Source of the DNA: UBA2965 sp036526135
Lineage (GTDB): Bacteria > Pseudomonadota > Gammaproteobacteria > Pseudomonadales > Azotimanducaceae
Reading direction: 5' to 3'
Assembly (NCBI GenBank): GCA_036526135.1
Contig: DATCZA010000008.1
Coordinates: forward strand, 81,503 to 145,502
Length of the DNA: 64,000 nt
The first letter of the stretch is position 1. Each line of letters starts with the position of its first letter. Both the position numbers and the translations under genes were made by a program. The notes below the pieces were generated by a model, which saw only the letters and a program-made list of their open reading frames with translations, was not told where the DNA came from and did no database searches. Positions 1 to 9,068 of the stretch are shown one piece after another.

Positions 1-751
1 CGGTGTGGGCGCCGATGTGGCAGTTGTGGCCGATCTGCACCTGGTTGTCGATCTTGACCCCATCCTCGATGACCGTGTCTTCGATGGCGCCGCAGTCGAT
101 GGTGGTTCCCGCGCCGATGCTGACGTCCGCGCCGATTGACACGCCGCCGAGCTGGGCAATGGGTTCCAGGCTACCGTTTGATGACGGCGTGAACCCGAAA
201 CCGTCGGCCCCGATCACCACGCCGCTGTGGGCCGTGCTGCGCGCGCCGATCTTCACGCGAGGGTAGATCACTACCCCCGGCATCAAGGTTACCTCCTCGC
301 CGATCCGGCAGTCTTCCCCCACCACGACGTGGGCGTGCAGCCTGGCACCCGCGGACACCCGGGTTCTCGCCCCCACGACCACGCCCGGGCCCAGCCGGGC
401 ACCGGGCTCGACCACCGCCTCGGGATGAATCTCCGCTGTGGGGTGAAGTCCCTCCGCAAGCTCGGGTCGCCGGGTGAAGAGCTGTGAAACCAGGGCAAAT
501 GACAGGTATGGGTTCTCCGAGACCAGGGCGTTGCCGTCCCACAACGGCAGATCTGCCTCCCGGAGAATCAGCGCGGTTGCCCGCGTACCGGCCAGATGTT
601 TTCGGTACGCGGGGCTCGAAAGATGGCTCACTTCGCCCGCCTCGGCCGTCGCGAGGCTCCCCAGCCCGTTGATTACCGCATTGGCGTCGCCAACGAGGCG
701 GGCCTGGATGTGGTCAGCGAGCTCTCCAAGCGTATAGGCCGGCTCGCTCAT
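1..751 (-). CDS. lpxD: UDP-3-O-(3-hydroxyacyl)glucosamine N-acyltransferase, 3' end outside window
   Basis: LpxD adds the N-linked hydroxyacyl chain in the third step of lipid A synthesis, in the cytoplasm. About 250 N-terminal residues are present. The product starts MSEPAYTLGELADHIQARL (the N-terminal uridine-binding domain) and then shows hexapeptide-repeat left-handed beta-helix sequence with many I-G-x-x-x turns (VSIGADVSIGAG, KIDNQVQIGHNCHIGAHT). The ATG at 751 lies 5 nt after the skp stop, so the two genes are co-transcribed. The reading frame is open to the window edge, where the C-terminal third is lost. Identity is clear from both sequence and the bamA-skp-lpxD order. Confidence 0.96.
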   Translation of the reverse strand, partial: MSEPAYTLGELADHIQARLVGDANAVINGLGSLATAEAGEVSHLSSPAYRKHLAGTRATALILREADLPLWDGNALVSENPYLSFALVSQLFTRRPELAEGLHPTAEIHPEAVVEPGARLGPGVVVGARTRVSAGARLHAHVVVGEDCRIGEEVTLMPGVVIYPRVKIGARSTAHSGVVIGADGFGFTPSSNGSLEPIAQLGGVSIGADVSIGAGTTIDCGAIEDTVIEDGVKIDNQVQIGHNCHIGAHT

Positions 752-756
752 TCGGT

Positions 757-1266
757 CTACTGACGGTTCTCGTTCAGCTTCTCGGTGACCTTGCGTGTGA
801 TGTCATGTTTCGAGTTGACGTAGTAGAGGTTTCCGCGCTGCATGATCATGTCGTAGCCCTCGAGCTCGATCAGGTCCTTGAGCACCTTGTCGATCTTGGG
901 CAACATCTGGCCGAGCAGCTCCTGGCGTCTATCGTTGACTTCTTTCTGCAGCTTGTTGACGAGGAACTGGTAATCGATCTGCTTGTCCTCGATGTCCTTC
1001 TGCACCTTGCGCTGCTCTGTGGCGCTCATCACCTCGCCGTCTTTCTGCAGCTTTTCCTGCAGCGCAACAATCTCCTCGCCGAGACCTCTCACCTCGTCCT
1101 GCTCCTTCTGCAGCTCCGACTGTATCTGCTGCAGCAGCACTTTGGCCTCTTCGCTTTCGGCCAGCGCCCGCTCGGTATCGAGGACGGCAATCTTCAGCTC
1201 CGCCCACGCCACACCCGCGGTGAGCGCGAGAAAGCACAACGACCAACTGGCAAACTTCTTAATCAC
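757..1266 (-). CDS. skp: Periplasmic chaperone Skp/OmpH
   Basis: Skp holds unfolded outer-membrane proteins in the periplasm before BamA inserts them. The 169-residue product has a signal peptide (KKFASWSLCFLALTAGVAWA, cleavage before ELKIAVLD) and a long Glu/Lys/Gln-rich coiled coil (about residues 45-120), as in the trimeric tentacle fold. The start is set at GTG 1266 because AGGAG sits 7 nt upstream of it; the ATG at 1293 would put nine charged residues ahead of the signal peptide and place the Shine-Dalgarno inside the gene. It sits between bamA and lpxD, the standard order. Confidence 0.93.
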   Translation of the reverse strand: MIKKFASWSLCFLALTAGVAWAELKIAVLDTERALAESEEAKVLLQQIQSELQKEQDEVRGLGEEIVALQEKLQKDGEVMSATEQRKVQKDIEDKQIDYQFLVNKLQKEVNDRRQELLGQMLPKIDKVLKDLIELEGYDMIMQRGNLYYVNSKHDITRKVTEKLNENRQ

Positions 1267-1424
1267 AACACATCTCCTGCGTAATTCTGTCACTCGTAGA
1301 AAGATACAACCCGTCTACCGACCCGGCTCTAAACCGGGCCGCTGACGAAACATGTGACAATCAATTTTCGCGGCCGTTCTGACGGCTCTGTTATACGTTT
1401 GTCCGCAAAGCCGCGCATTGTACC

Positions 1425-3767
1425 TCAGAACGTGCGGCCAAGCTCAAACTGAAATCCTTCGGTCTCATCCTCAGGCCCCGTGTTGAACGCCTTGGCGATG
1501 CTGAACGTCATCGGGCCCATGCCGGTCAACCAGGTAACACCCATCCCCACGGAATAGCGGAGTTCTCCGAAATCAAACCCGAAGCAGTACTCGCTGACGT
1601 CGGGGCACTGGGTGTTGAATACGTTGCCGACGTCGAAAAAGATGACCGGCCGGAACTGTCTGCTGTCCTCGACGAAGGGCAGAGGGAAAATCAGCTCCAG
1701 GCTGCCCTCGACGAGCAGGTTGCCGCCGAAGGGGTCGGGGTCGTCGATGAAGAAGTCGTTGTCCACGGGCGTCGTGCGCGGCCCCAGGGTGCTTTGCTCG
1801 AACCCGCGAACAGAGCCGTAACCGCCCGAGTAGAAGTGCTCGAAGAACGGTAGCGCTTCCGTTTTCCCGTAGCCGTCACCAAAGCCCAGCTCCGTCCGGG
1901 CCCGGATGGTCCAGCCTCTCAGGAAGGGCATGGGGAAGTATGCCTGGGCGTTGTAGACGACCTTGTAGAACTGCAGATCGCTCCCGGGTATCGAAACCTC
2001 GAGGGCCAGCGACTGCGATCGCCCGCGCGTAGGGAAGAGCCCGCGATTCAACGTGGAGCTGTTCCAGGATAGATTGCCCTTGAAATTCAGCGCGGTGTTG
2101 CCGTTCTTGATGATGAACTCGGTGATTTCCTTGGCCGCCGCGAACCCCTCGGTGATCTCGGTGTACTCGATGATGCCGCCGAAGTTGATGCGCTGAGTTT
2201 CACCGATGGGAAAGCCGAACGTGATCCCCCCTCCGTAGGCATCGGTGGAGTACCTGGCTATGTTGCGCGCGTCGTAATCGAGCCGGCGGGCAAAGAGGTT
2301 GAATCCCCGGCTGATACTGTCCAGCGTGTAGTAGGGGTTGAAGTAGTTGAAGCTGATGGACTGCTGGAAGTCCGAGTAGCTGATGCCGAGCCCGAGGCTG
2401 TTCCCGGTGCCGAGCACGTTGTTCTCCTGATAGTTGCCGCCGACGATGAGACCGTAACCCTGGGAGTAGCCGAGCGTCGCGGAGACGCTCCCCGACGGCT
2501 GCTCTTCCACCGTGAACTCCACGTCGATCTGATCGTCGGTCCCCGGAACCTCGGGCGTTTCCACGCTGACGCCCTTGAAATAGCCGAGCCGCTCGAGCCG
2601 GACCTTGGAGAAGTCGATCTGCGCCGTGGAAGCCCAGCCCCCTTCCATCTGCCGCATCTCTCTGCGCATCACCTCGTCCTGGGTGACCTTGTTGCCGGCA
2701 AAGGAAACACGGCGCACGTATGCCCGCTTGCCGGAATCCACGTTGAACACGACCTCGACCGTGCCGTCCTCGCTGACGCGAGGTACGCCCGAGGCGGATG
2801 CGAACGTGTAACCGGAGTTGCCGAGGGCTTGGGTGAGCCGTTCCTCCGTTGCGGTGACGAGAGCCTGAGAGAAAACCTGCCCCTCGGCCACGAGGAACAG
2901 ACGCTTGAGGTCGTCGGGGTTCACGTCGCTGAGCTCGCCGATCAGGTTGACGCCGCTGACCGTGTACTTGTCGCCTTCCTCTATGTTCACCGTGATGTAG
3001 ACCTGGCGCCGGTCCGGCGTGATGCTCACCTGGGTCGACTCGATGTCGAACTCCACATAGCCGCGATCGCGGTAGTAGGACTCCAGCTTCTCCAGATCGG
3101 CCGTGAGCTTCTCCCGCGCGTACTTGTCGTCGTTGCGGTAGAAGGAAAAGAGGCTCGGGTGCTGCAACTCCAGCTGATCGAGCAGCTCTTCCTGCTCGAA
3201 GACCTCGTCGCCGACGATGTTGATGTGCCGGATGCCGGAAGTCTTTCCTTCCTCGATTTCGATCTTGATGGCCACACGATTCCGGGGCAGCTGCTCAACC
3301 TGGGTGTCGATGGCGGCGCCGTAACGGCCCTGAGAAACGTACTGCCGCTCCAGCTCCAGCCCGACCCGCTCCAGGGTCGCCTGCTTGAAGATTTCCCCCT
3401 CCCGCAGTCCCTGCTGGCCCAGCCCGTCGAGGAGCGCGTCCGTCTTGATCGCCTTGTTGCCGTCGATCTCGATGCTCTCGATGGCCGGCCGTTCCTTGAA
3501 CGTGACCACCAGGATGTCGCCGTCGCGAGCCATGCGGATGTCGTCGAAATAGCCCGACCTGAACAGCAGGCGTACCAGCTGGCGGACGCTCACCTCGTCG
3601 ATGGTGTCCCCGACGCTCACGGGGAGCACGTTGAAAACCGTCCCCGCGGACACCCGCTGAAGACCCTGCAAACGTATGTCCGATATGGTGAAGGCGTCTG
3701 CCCGAGCCAGACTTGCCGACCCGAGCAGGGCCAGCAGCACAACGATTCGCGCTCCCCTCCCCGTCAT
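1425..3767 (-). CDS. bamA: Outer membrane protein assembly factor BamA
   Basis: BamA is the Omp85 core of the BAM complex and folds beta-barrel proteins into the outer membrane. The 780-residue product has a signal peptide (RIVVLLALLGSASLARA), five POTRA domains over about residues 25-420 beginning FTISDIRLQGLQRVS, and a C-terminal 16-strand barrel. The conserved barrel motif VRGF is visible in GYGSVRGFEQSTLGPR, and the protein ends in an aromatic residue (FELGRTF) as outer-membrane proteins do. It starts 4 nt after the rseP stop. Length is normal for the family (about 780-810). Confidence 0.98.
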   Translation of the reverse strand: MTGRGARIVVLLALLGSASLARADAFTISDIRLQGLQRVSAGTVFNVLPVSVGDTIDEVSVRQLVRLLFRSGYFDDIRMARDGDILVVTFKERPAIESIEIDGNKAIKTDALLDGLGQQGLREGEIFKQATLERVGLELERQYVSQGRYGAAIDTQVEQLPRNRVAIKIEIEEGKTSGIRHINIVGDEVFEQEELLDQLELQHPSLFSFYRNDDKYAREKLTADLEKLESYYRDRGYVEFDIESTQVSITPDRRQVYITVNIEEGDKYTVSGVNLIGELSDVNPDDLKRLFLVAEGQVFSQALVTATEERLTQALGNSGYTFASASGVPRVSEDGTVEVVFNVDSGKRAYVRRVSFAGNKVTQDEVMRREMRQMEGGWASTAQIDFSKVRLERLGYFKGVSVETPEVPGTDDQIDVEFTVEEQPSGSVSATLGYSQGYGLIVGGNYQENNVLGTGNSLGLGISYSDFQQSISFNYFNPYYTLDSISRGFNLFARRLDYDARNIARYSTDAYGGGITFGFPIGETQRINFGGIIEYTEITEGFAAAKEITEFIIKNGNTALNFKGNLSWNSSTLNRGLFPTRGRSQSLALEVSIPGSDLQFYKVVYNAQAYFPMPFLRGWTIRARTELGFGDGYGKTEALPFFEHFYSGGYGSVRGFEQSTLGPRTTPVDNDFFIDDPDPFGGNLLVEGSLELIFPLPFVEDSRQFRPVIFFDVGNVFNTQCPDVSEYCFGFDFGELRYSVGMGVTWLTGMGPMTFSIAKAFNTGPEDETEGFQFELGRTF

Positions 3768-3771
3768 CGTT

Positions 3772-5106
3772 TCAGAGCAGCCTGGAGATGTCGTTGTAGA
3801 TCGCCAGCAGCATCAGGCTGGCCACCATGAACAGGCCGATCTGGGTCCCCAGAATCTGAACCCGCTCGGAGACCGGCCGGCCGGTAACCGCCTCCGCCCC
3901 GCAAAACAGGATGTGGCCCCCGTCGAGAATGGGAATGGGCAGCAGGTTGAGCACGCCCAGCGAGATGCTGAGCAGCGCGAGAACGCTGAAGAAGAAGCGC
4001 CACCCCGAGCGGGCCGAGTCACCGGCCACCTTCGCGATGGTGATGGGCCCACTGAGATTCTTGACGGACACGTGCCCGGTGATCATCTTCTTGAGCAGGC
4101 CAAGCGTCAGCGCGGTCTTGTCCCAGGACTCCCAGAGGCTCTTGGGAACGGCAGCAAGCACGCCGTACCGGATCTCCTTGGTGTACGCGCCCACCCCGAG
4201 GAAGCCGGTCACCTCGCCGCCGGCAGCTTCCTGGACGTCCGGCGTCACGTCCAGCACCAGCACCTGTCCGGAACGGTCTACGGTCACGCTCAAGCGCCGG
4301 TCCGGGGCATTGCGTATCAGATCCACCCATTGGCCCCAGTCGGCGACCGCCTCTCCATCAACAGAGACGATCCGATCCCAGCGACGGAACCCGGCGCGCT
4401 CTGCCGGGCTGTCCGGCACCACCTGGGCGACGATGGGGGGCAGTGCGGGCACGATCCCGAGCGAGCCGAGCAGATCCGGTTCGTCAACACCGGTGTGCCA
4501 GCTGGAAATCGGCACGGCACCGGAGCGTACCGAATCCGATCCGGGTCTCCGGGTAGTGAGCTCGATCTCGCCGCTCTCGCCCAGCCGCCCCGCGAGCGCC
4601 ATGTTCACCGCCTGCCAGGAGGACGTCTCGACGCCGTCCACGGCGATGAGCTCCTCGTGCTCGCGCAGCCCCGCCCTGCCGATGGCGGAATCCGCCCCTA
4701 CGCTGCCCAGAAGCGGGGCGTAGGTGATCGTACCGATCACAAAGAGCACCCAGTAGACGATGATGGCCAGCAGGAAATTGGCAGCCGGCCCGCCCAAAGC
4801 GATGGCCATGCGCCACCAGACGCTGAGCTCGTTGTAGGAGACGTCCGTGCTGCGGCGGTCGTACTCGATGACGCCAGGCTCCCGCTCGTCGAGCATTCTC
4901 ACGTAGCCGCCCAGCGGAATGTACGCAAGAGCGAACTCGGTGCCGCGCCGGTCGCGCCACGACCAGAAAGGTTTCCCGAAGCCGACCGAGAAGCGGACGA
5001 CGGTGACGCCCGACCAGCGCGCGATGACGAAATGACCCAGTTCGTGGAAAGTCACCAGGACGCCGAGAGTCACCAGCAGGGCAAGGGGATATTGCAGAAA
5101 ATCCAT
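3772..5106 (-). CDS. rseP: Site-2 intramembrane zinc protease RseP
   Basis: RseP makes the second, intramembrane cut in the anti-sigma factor RseA and so releases sigma-E; it also clears signal-peptide remnants. The 444-residue product has the zinc motif HELGH at residues 21-25 in the first transmembrane helix, PDZ-type segments in the middle (GSLGIVPALPPIVAQVVPDSPAERAG), and the second catalytic motif LNLLPIPILDGGHI near the C terminus. ATG 5106 is preferred over the TTG at 5136 because family members start about 20 residues before HExxH. Its substrate, RseA, is encoded at 38988-39557. Confidence 0.97.
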   Translation of the reverse strand: MDFLQYPLALLVTLGVLVTFHELGHFVIARWSGVTVVRFSVGFGKPFWSWRDRRGTEFALAYIPLGGYVRMLDEREPGVIEYDRRSTDVSYNELSVWWRMAIALGGPAANFLLAIIVYWVLFVIGTITYAPLLGSVGADSAIGRAGLREHEELIAVDGVETSSWQAVNMALAGRLGESGEIELTTRRPGSDSVRSGAVPISSWHTGVDEPDLLGSLGIVPALPPIVAQVVPDSPAERAGFRRWDRIVSVDGEAVADWGQWVDLIRNAPDRRLSVTVDRSGQVLVLDVTPDVQEAAGGEVTGFLGVGAYTKEIRYGVLAAVPKSLWESWDKTALTLGLLKKMITGHVSVKNLSGPITIAKVAGDSARSGWRFFFSVLALLSISLGVLNLLPIPILDGGHILFCGAEAVTGRPVSERVQILGTQIGLFMVASLMLLAIYNDISRLL

Positions 5107-5226
5107 AAACTGAGTGCGACAGATGCCCCGTATCAAAACTTCAGACAGCAGCGGTGCTCGCCGGTTCGCCCCGCCCTGGAATTACCCGACCGTCGTAAAG
5201 ACCATCGGCGAGCGCATCATAATGGA

Positions 5227-6018
5227 TCAGCGAGCGAGAATCAGCGCGAAAACCGGCAGCACCGCCAGGAGGGAGTCGATTCTGTCCAGGATACCTCCGT
5301 GTCCGGGAAGTAAGTTGCTCGAATCTTTGACGCCCCGCACCCGCTTGATCACGCTCTCGAAAAGGTCACCGAATATGGAGACCACGACGAGCCCTGCGAC
5401 CGCGAGCAGCCACCAGGCTGGCAGACCCAGCACCAGCAAAGCGCCACCGCAAAGCGCGAGGCTGACCAGCATGCCGCCAAAGGCCCCTTCCCAGGTCTTG
5501 CCGGGGCTTACGGCCGGCGCCAGCTTGCGCCGGCCGAATCGCCGCCCTGCGAAATAGGCCCCCACGTCGGCGCTCCAGACCAGCACGAGCAACCACATGA
5601 CCCAGTTGGCTCCGCCGCTTCCGGGCTCGCCACGCACCTCTACGACCGCCGACCATGCGCCCCAGAGAACGAACAGGCCCAACAGGCCGTTGCTCCAGGG
5701 TTCCCGGACAACGGCAGCGGTCGCGGGGTATGTCAATACCAGGCCCGCCGCCACGATCCAGACGATGGATCCGACCACAATGGCCAGCCCGAACCCTCTA
5801 TCGAGCCACCAGGTCATCCCGGCGGCCACCACGAACAGCGCGGCGTAAGCCAGACGCGACCAGAACCGGCGCAGCCCGATGAGCCCCCCCCACTCGTAGG
5901 CGCCCAGGGCAGCCACCAGGCCGTAGGCAACGGCGAACCAGGAGGCGGGGAGCAGATACAGCGCAGCGACGGCGAGCGGCGCTATGATCAGGGCAGTGAG
6001 GATCCGGGTCCGCAGCAC
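5227..6018 (-). CDS. cdsA: Phosphatidate cytidylyltransferase CdsA
   Basis: CdsA converts phosphatidate and CTP to CDP-diacylglycerol, the branch point for all membrane phospholipids. The 263-residue protein is almost entirely hydrophobic with about seven to eight membrane helices. The C-terminal signature is intact (SVIKRVRGVKDSSNLLPGHG followed by GILDRIDS), giving the K-R, K-D and H-G-G-x-x-D-R residues of the active site. The start codon is GTG. The gene lies between uppS and rseP. In most gammaproteobacteria dxr would separate cdsA from rseP, but here only 120 nt do. Confidence 0.95.
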   Translation of the reverse strand: MLRTRILTALIIAPLAVAALYLLPASWFAVAYGLVAALGAYEWGGLIGLRRFWSRLAYAALFVVAAGMTWWLDRGFGLAIVVGSIVWIVAAGLVLTYPATAAVVREPWSNGLLGLFVLWGAWSAVVEVRGEPGSGGANWVMWLLVLVWSADVGAYFAGRRFGRRKLAPAVSPGKTWEGAFGGMLVSLALCGGALLVLGLPAWWLLAVAGLVVVSIFGDLFESVIKRVRGVKDSSNLLPGHGGILDRIDSLLAVLPVFALILAR

Positions 6019-6098
6019 GGCTCAGACCACTGTCGGTCGCATCGGTGAGGACGGCTGCCGGGGTAGAGCTCGCCGCTCGTGCCCGGGCAACGGGCTCG

Positions 6099-6866
6099 TC
6101 ATGTTCGACGGCCGAAGCGACGCTGGCGGTCATCGAACCAGTTCAGCGCTTCATGCAGGCAGGCCGCATCGAAATCCGGCCAGTACGTGTCGGTGAAGTA
6201 GAGTTCGGTGTAGGCGAAATCCCAGAGCAGGAAATTGCTGATCCGATGATCTCCGCCCGTCCGGATACAGATGTCGGGATCGGGTAGCCCGCCCAGGGAG
6301 AGATGGGCGGCAAACCGTTCCTCGTCGATTTCCTCCAGGCTGCATTCGCCCTCGCGAACTTGCCGCGCAAGGGCGCGGGCGGCCTGGGCAATATCCCAAC
6401 GCCCACCGAAATTGACGGCGACGTTGAGCGACATGCGCGAGTTGTCCCTGGTCATGGCTTCCGCACGGTTCATCTCCATCTGCAGATCCGAGGGAAACCG
6501 GCTCCTGTCCCCGATGATCTGAAGCCGCACTTCCCGGCGATGGAGCTCATCGAGATCGTTTTCCATGACGTTGCGCATGAGATCCATCAGCAGGTTCACC
6601 TCCTGGCGGGGTCGCTGCCAGTTCTCCGTGCTGAAGGCGAAAAGGGTAAGACAGGTGACGCCCCGGTCGGCGCACGCCTCGGCCACCGGCCGCACGTTTC
6701 GGGCGCCGGTCCGATGGCCTGCCGCACCCGGCAACCGCCGCCGTTTTGCCCACCGATGGTTACCATCCATGATGATGGCCACGTGCCGAGGGCAACCGGC
6801 TTCCCCGCCTTCCTCGCGGGGGGCATCTAATTCGACTTTCTCCAAGCCTGGCGTACGTTCTGCCAT
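6099..6866 (-). CDS. uppS: Undecaprenyl diphosphate synthase
   Basis: This cis-prenyltransferase makes the C55 lipid carrier for peptidoglycan and O-antigen from farnesyl and isopentenyl diphosphates. The 255-residue product carries the substrate-binding motif IIMDGNHRWAKRR (catalytic Asp, about residue 34), FSTENWQRP, and the C-terminal PDICIRTGGDHRISNFLLWD with TYWPDF. A 25-residue charged N-terminal extension precedes the conserved core. It lies downstream of frr and upstream of cdsA in the usual order. Confidence 0.97.
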   Translation of the reverse strand: MAERTPGLEKVELDAPREEGGEAGCPRHVAIIMDGNHRWAKRRRLPGAAGHRTGARNVRPVAEACADRGVTCLTLFAFSTENWQRPRQEVNLLMDLMRNVMENDLDELHRREVRLQIIGDRSRFPSDLQMEMNRAEAMTRDNSRMSLNVAVNFGGRWDIAQAARALARQVREGECSLEEIDEERFAAHLSLGGLPDPDICIRTGGDHRISNFLLWDFAYTELYFTDTYWPDFDAACLHEALNWFDDRQRRFGRRT

Positions 6867-6885
6867 GGTGTTCCAGCTCGCCCGG

Positions 6886-7443
6886 TCAAATTTCCAGTAA
6901 ATCGGCTTCCTTGGCCGCGAGCACCTCGTCGATGGAATCGATGTGCCGGTCAGTCAGCTTCTGAACGTCGTCTTCCGCCTTGTGCGCTTCGTCCTCGGCA
7001 GCTTCCTTATCCTTGACCAGCTCGCGAATGTGCTGAATCGCGTCCCGCCGGATGTTGCGAATGGCGATCCGGGCATTTTCAGCCTCCTGCTTCGCCTGCT
7101 TGGCAAGGTCTCGGCGGTTTTCCTCGGTGAGTGCCGGCAGCGGCACTCGCACCAGATCACCGGTGGATGCGGGCGTGATCCCCAGATCGCTCTTTAAAAT
7201 GGCCTTTTCAATATCCGGGACGAGGTTCTTCTCCCAGGGCGAAATCACCAGCGTGCGGGCATCTTCGACGGTAATCGAGGCCACCTGGTTCAAAGGGGTG
7301 TAGTTTCCGTAGTAAGCGACCTCGATGCCGTCGAGAAGGCTCGGATTGGCACGGCCGGTCCGGATCCGCGAAAGATTCACCTGCAGCGACGACAACGACT
7401 TGTCCATGCGCTCGTTCGCATCCTGCTTGATTTCTTCGATCAT
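6886..7443 (-). CDS. frr: Ribosome recycling factor
   Basis: RRF splits post-termination ribosomes together with EF-G. The 185-residue product is the standard length and begins MIEEIKQDANERMDKSLSSL, with the conserved region RTGRANPSLLDGIEVAYYGNYTPLNQ and the C-terminal three-helix bundle rich in Lys/Glu. Its ATG overlaps the pyrH stop by 4 nt, which implies translational coupling to pyrH. Confidence 0.97.
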   Translation of the reverse strand: MIEEIKQDANERMDKSLSSLQVNLSRIRTGRANPSLLDGIEVAYYGNYTPLNQVASITVEDARTLVISPWEKNLVPDIEKAILKSDLGITPASTGDLVRVPLPALTEENRRDLAKQAKQEAENARIAIRNIRRDAIQHIRELVKDKEAAEDEAHKAEDDVQKLTDRHIDSIDEVLAAKEADLLEI

Positions 7444-8159
7444 GCCGTTTCGTCCGTGACCGCCACGACTCGGGTGCCAACCTTGGCACCGTTGACAATC
7501 CGGGTCAATGCGCCCGCCTCGGCCATGGCAAAAACCACCAACGGCATCTCATTGTCGCGGCAAAGGCTGATGGCGGCGCTGTCCATGACCTTGAGGTCGC
7601 GCCGCAACACCTCGTCGTAGGTGAGCTCGTCGAACCGCTCCGCGCCGGGCACTTTCATCGGATCGGCGCTGTAAACCCCGTCGACCTTGGTCGCCTTCAA
7701 AACCACGTCGGCACCGATCTCGATGCCGCGCAGGCAGGCGGCCGTGTCGGTGGTGAAGTACGGGTTGCCCGTCCCGGCAACGAATATGGCGACCTGTCCG
7801 TTGCGGAGCAGCTCCTGCGCCGCATCACGGGTGAACTTGCGAGCGACTCCCGGGATCTCGATGGCCGAGAGCACCTCGGCCGGCACCCCGCCGGACCGCA
7901 TGAGATCGCGAACGGCCAGACCGTTCATTACCGTGGCCAGCATGCCCATCTGATCGCCGGTGATGCGGTCCATTCCCGCCTCCGCCAGCGCGGCGCCGCG
8001 AAACAGGTTGCCCCCGCCGAGAACCAGCGCGACCTCAGCGCCGGCGGCGATGACTTCCGAAATTTCCTCGCCCAGCCGGCGCACCACGACGGGATCGATG
8101 CCAAAGCCCACGTCGCCCCCAAGAGCCTCCCCGCTGAGCTTCAGCAGCAATCTCTGCAA
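7440..8159 (-). CDS. pyrH: Uridylate kinase (UMP kinase)
   Basis: PyrH phosphorylates UMP to UDP as a hexamer of the amino-acid kinase fold. The 239-residue product has the N-terminal RLLLKLSGEALGG, the nucleotide-binding LVLGGGNLFRG, the regulatory ITGDQMGMLATVMNGLA and GTGNPYFTTDTAA motifs. The start is TTG: GGAGG stands 8 nt upstream and no ATG or GTG is available in frame nearby. The 4-nt overlap with frr and close spacing to tsf show operon membership. Confidence 0.96.
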   Translation of the reverse strand: MQRLLLKLSGEALGGDVGFGIDPVVVRRLGEEISEVIAAGAEVALVLGGGNLFRGAALAEAGMDRITGDQMGMLATVMNGLAVRDLMRSGGVPAEVLSAIEIPGVARKFTRDAAQELLRNGQVAIFVAGTGNPYFTTDTAACLRGIEIGADVVLKATKVDGVYSADPMKVPGAERFDELTYDEVLRRDLKVMDSAAISLCRDNEMPLVVFAMAEAGALTRIVNGAKVGTRVVAVTDETA

Positions 8160-8195
8160 TGCTATGACCTCCGGCCCGCCGAGGCTGGCTTAGGT

Positions 8196-9065
8196 TTATT
8201 CGGCACCGCTGACCTGGGCCGCCACCTCGGCAGCGAAATCGGTCTGCTCGACCTCGATTCCCTCGCCCACTTCGAAGCGCACGAAGCCGCGGCATTCGAC
8301 CCCGGCGTCGCTCAGCAGCTTGCCGATCTTGACGTCGGGATCCTTAACGAACGGCTGGTCGACCAGGCTCACCTCCGCGAGAAACTTGCGCACCCGTCCT
8401 TCGACCATCTTTTCGACGATCTCGGCCGGCTTGCCGCTGGCCTCGGCCTGGGAGGCATAGATTTCCCGTTCTTTCGCGAGCACGTCCGCCGGCACGCCTG
8501 ACGACTCGACAACCATCGGGGCGATGGCCGTGACGTGCATCGCCAGATCGCGACCGAGCTCCTCGTTGGGCGAGGAAAGCTCCACGAGCGTCCCCTTGCG
8601 GTTGTCGCCATGAAGGTAAAACGTGACGAACCCGTCACCCGCGCCCAGCAGGGCCGCACGGCGCACCGTGATGTTCTCGCCGATTTCCTGGACCAGGGCT
8701 TCGCGCTTGGCCTCGAGCTCGCCAGCCACGAGTTTGGCCACGTCATCTTCGCGGCCGTCGTAAACGGCCGCTAAGACCTCGCCGACGAAGTCAACGAACT
8801 TCTGGTTTTTGGCCGCAAAGTCGGTTTCGATGTTGACCTCGACGATGGCGCCCCTGGAACCATCCTCGGCAACCTTGATGCCGAGAAGCCCGTCCGCCGT
8901 CGTGCGGCCGGCTTTCTTGGCAGCCTTCAAGGCGCTGCGCTTACGCAGCTCCTCGATGGCCAGCTCCATGTCTCCCCCGGCCTCGGTCAGCGCGGCTTTG
9001 CAGTCCATCATGCCAAGCCCGGTACGCTCCCTGAGTTCCTTGACCATTGCTGCGGTGATCGCCAT
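8196..9065 (-). CDS. tsf: Elongation factor Ts
   Basis: EF-Ts recycles EF-Tu from its GDP form. The 289-residue product starts MAITAAMVKELRERTGLGMMDCKAAL, the UBA-like N-terminal domain, and has the signature TDFAAKNQKFVDFV followed by the core and C-terminal modules. It starts 3 nt after the rpsB stop, so the two are translated from one message as in other bacteria. Confidence 0.98.
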   Translation of the reverse strand: MAITAAMVKELRERTGLGMMDCKAALTEAGGDMELAIEELRKRSALKAAKKAGRTTADGLLGIKVAEDGSRGAIVEVNIETDFAAKNQKFVDFVGEVLAAVYDGREDDVAKLVAGELEAKREALVQEIGENITVRRAALLGAGDGFVTFYLHGDNRKGTLVELSSPNEELGRDLAMHVTAIAPMVVESSGVPADVLAKEREIYASQAEASGKPAEIVEKMVEGRVRKFLAEVSLVDQPFVKDPDVKIGKLLSDAGVECRGFVRFEVGEGIEVEQTDFAAEVAAQVSGAE

Positions 9066-9068
9066 TAC

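Noticed and set aside
1316..1338. CCCGG/CCGGG hairpin between bamA and skp as a terminator
   Set aside because: Short stem, no T tract after it on the minus strand, and skp follows in the same direction.
3676..5313. 545-codon plus-strand frame over bamA/rseP
   Set aside because: It is antisense to two certain genes; GC-rich codon third positions leave the reverse strand open. The translation has no recognisable domain and odd composition.
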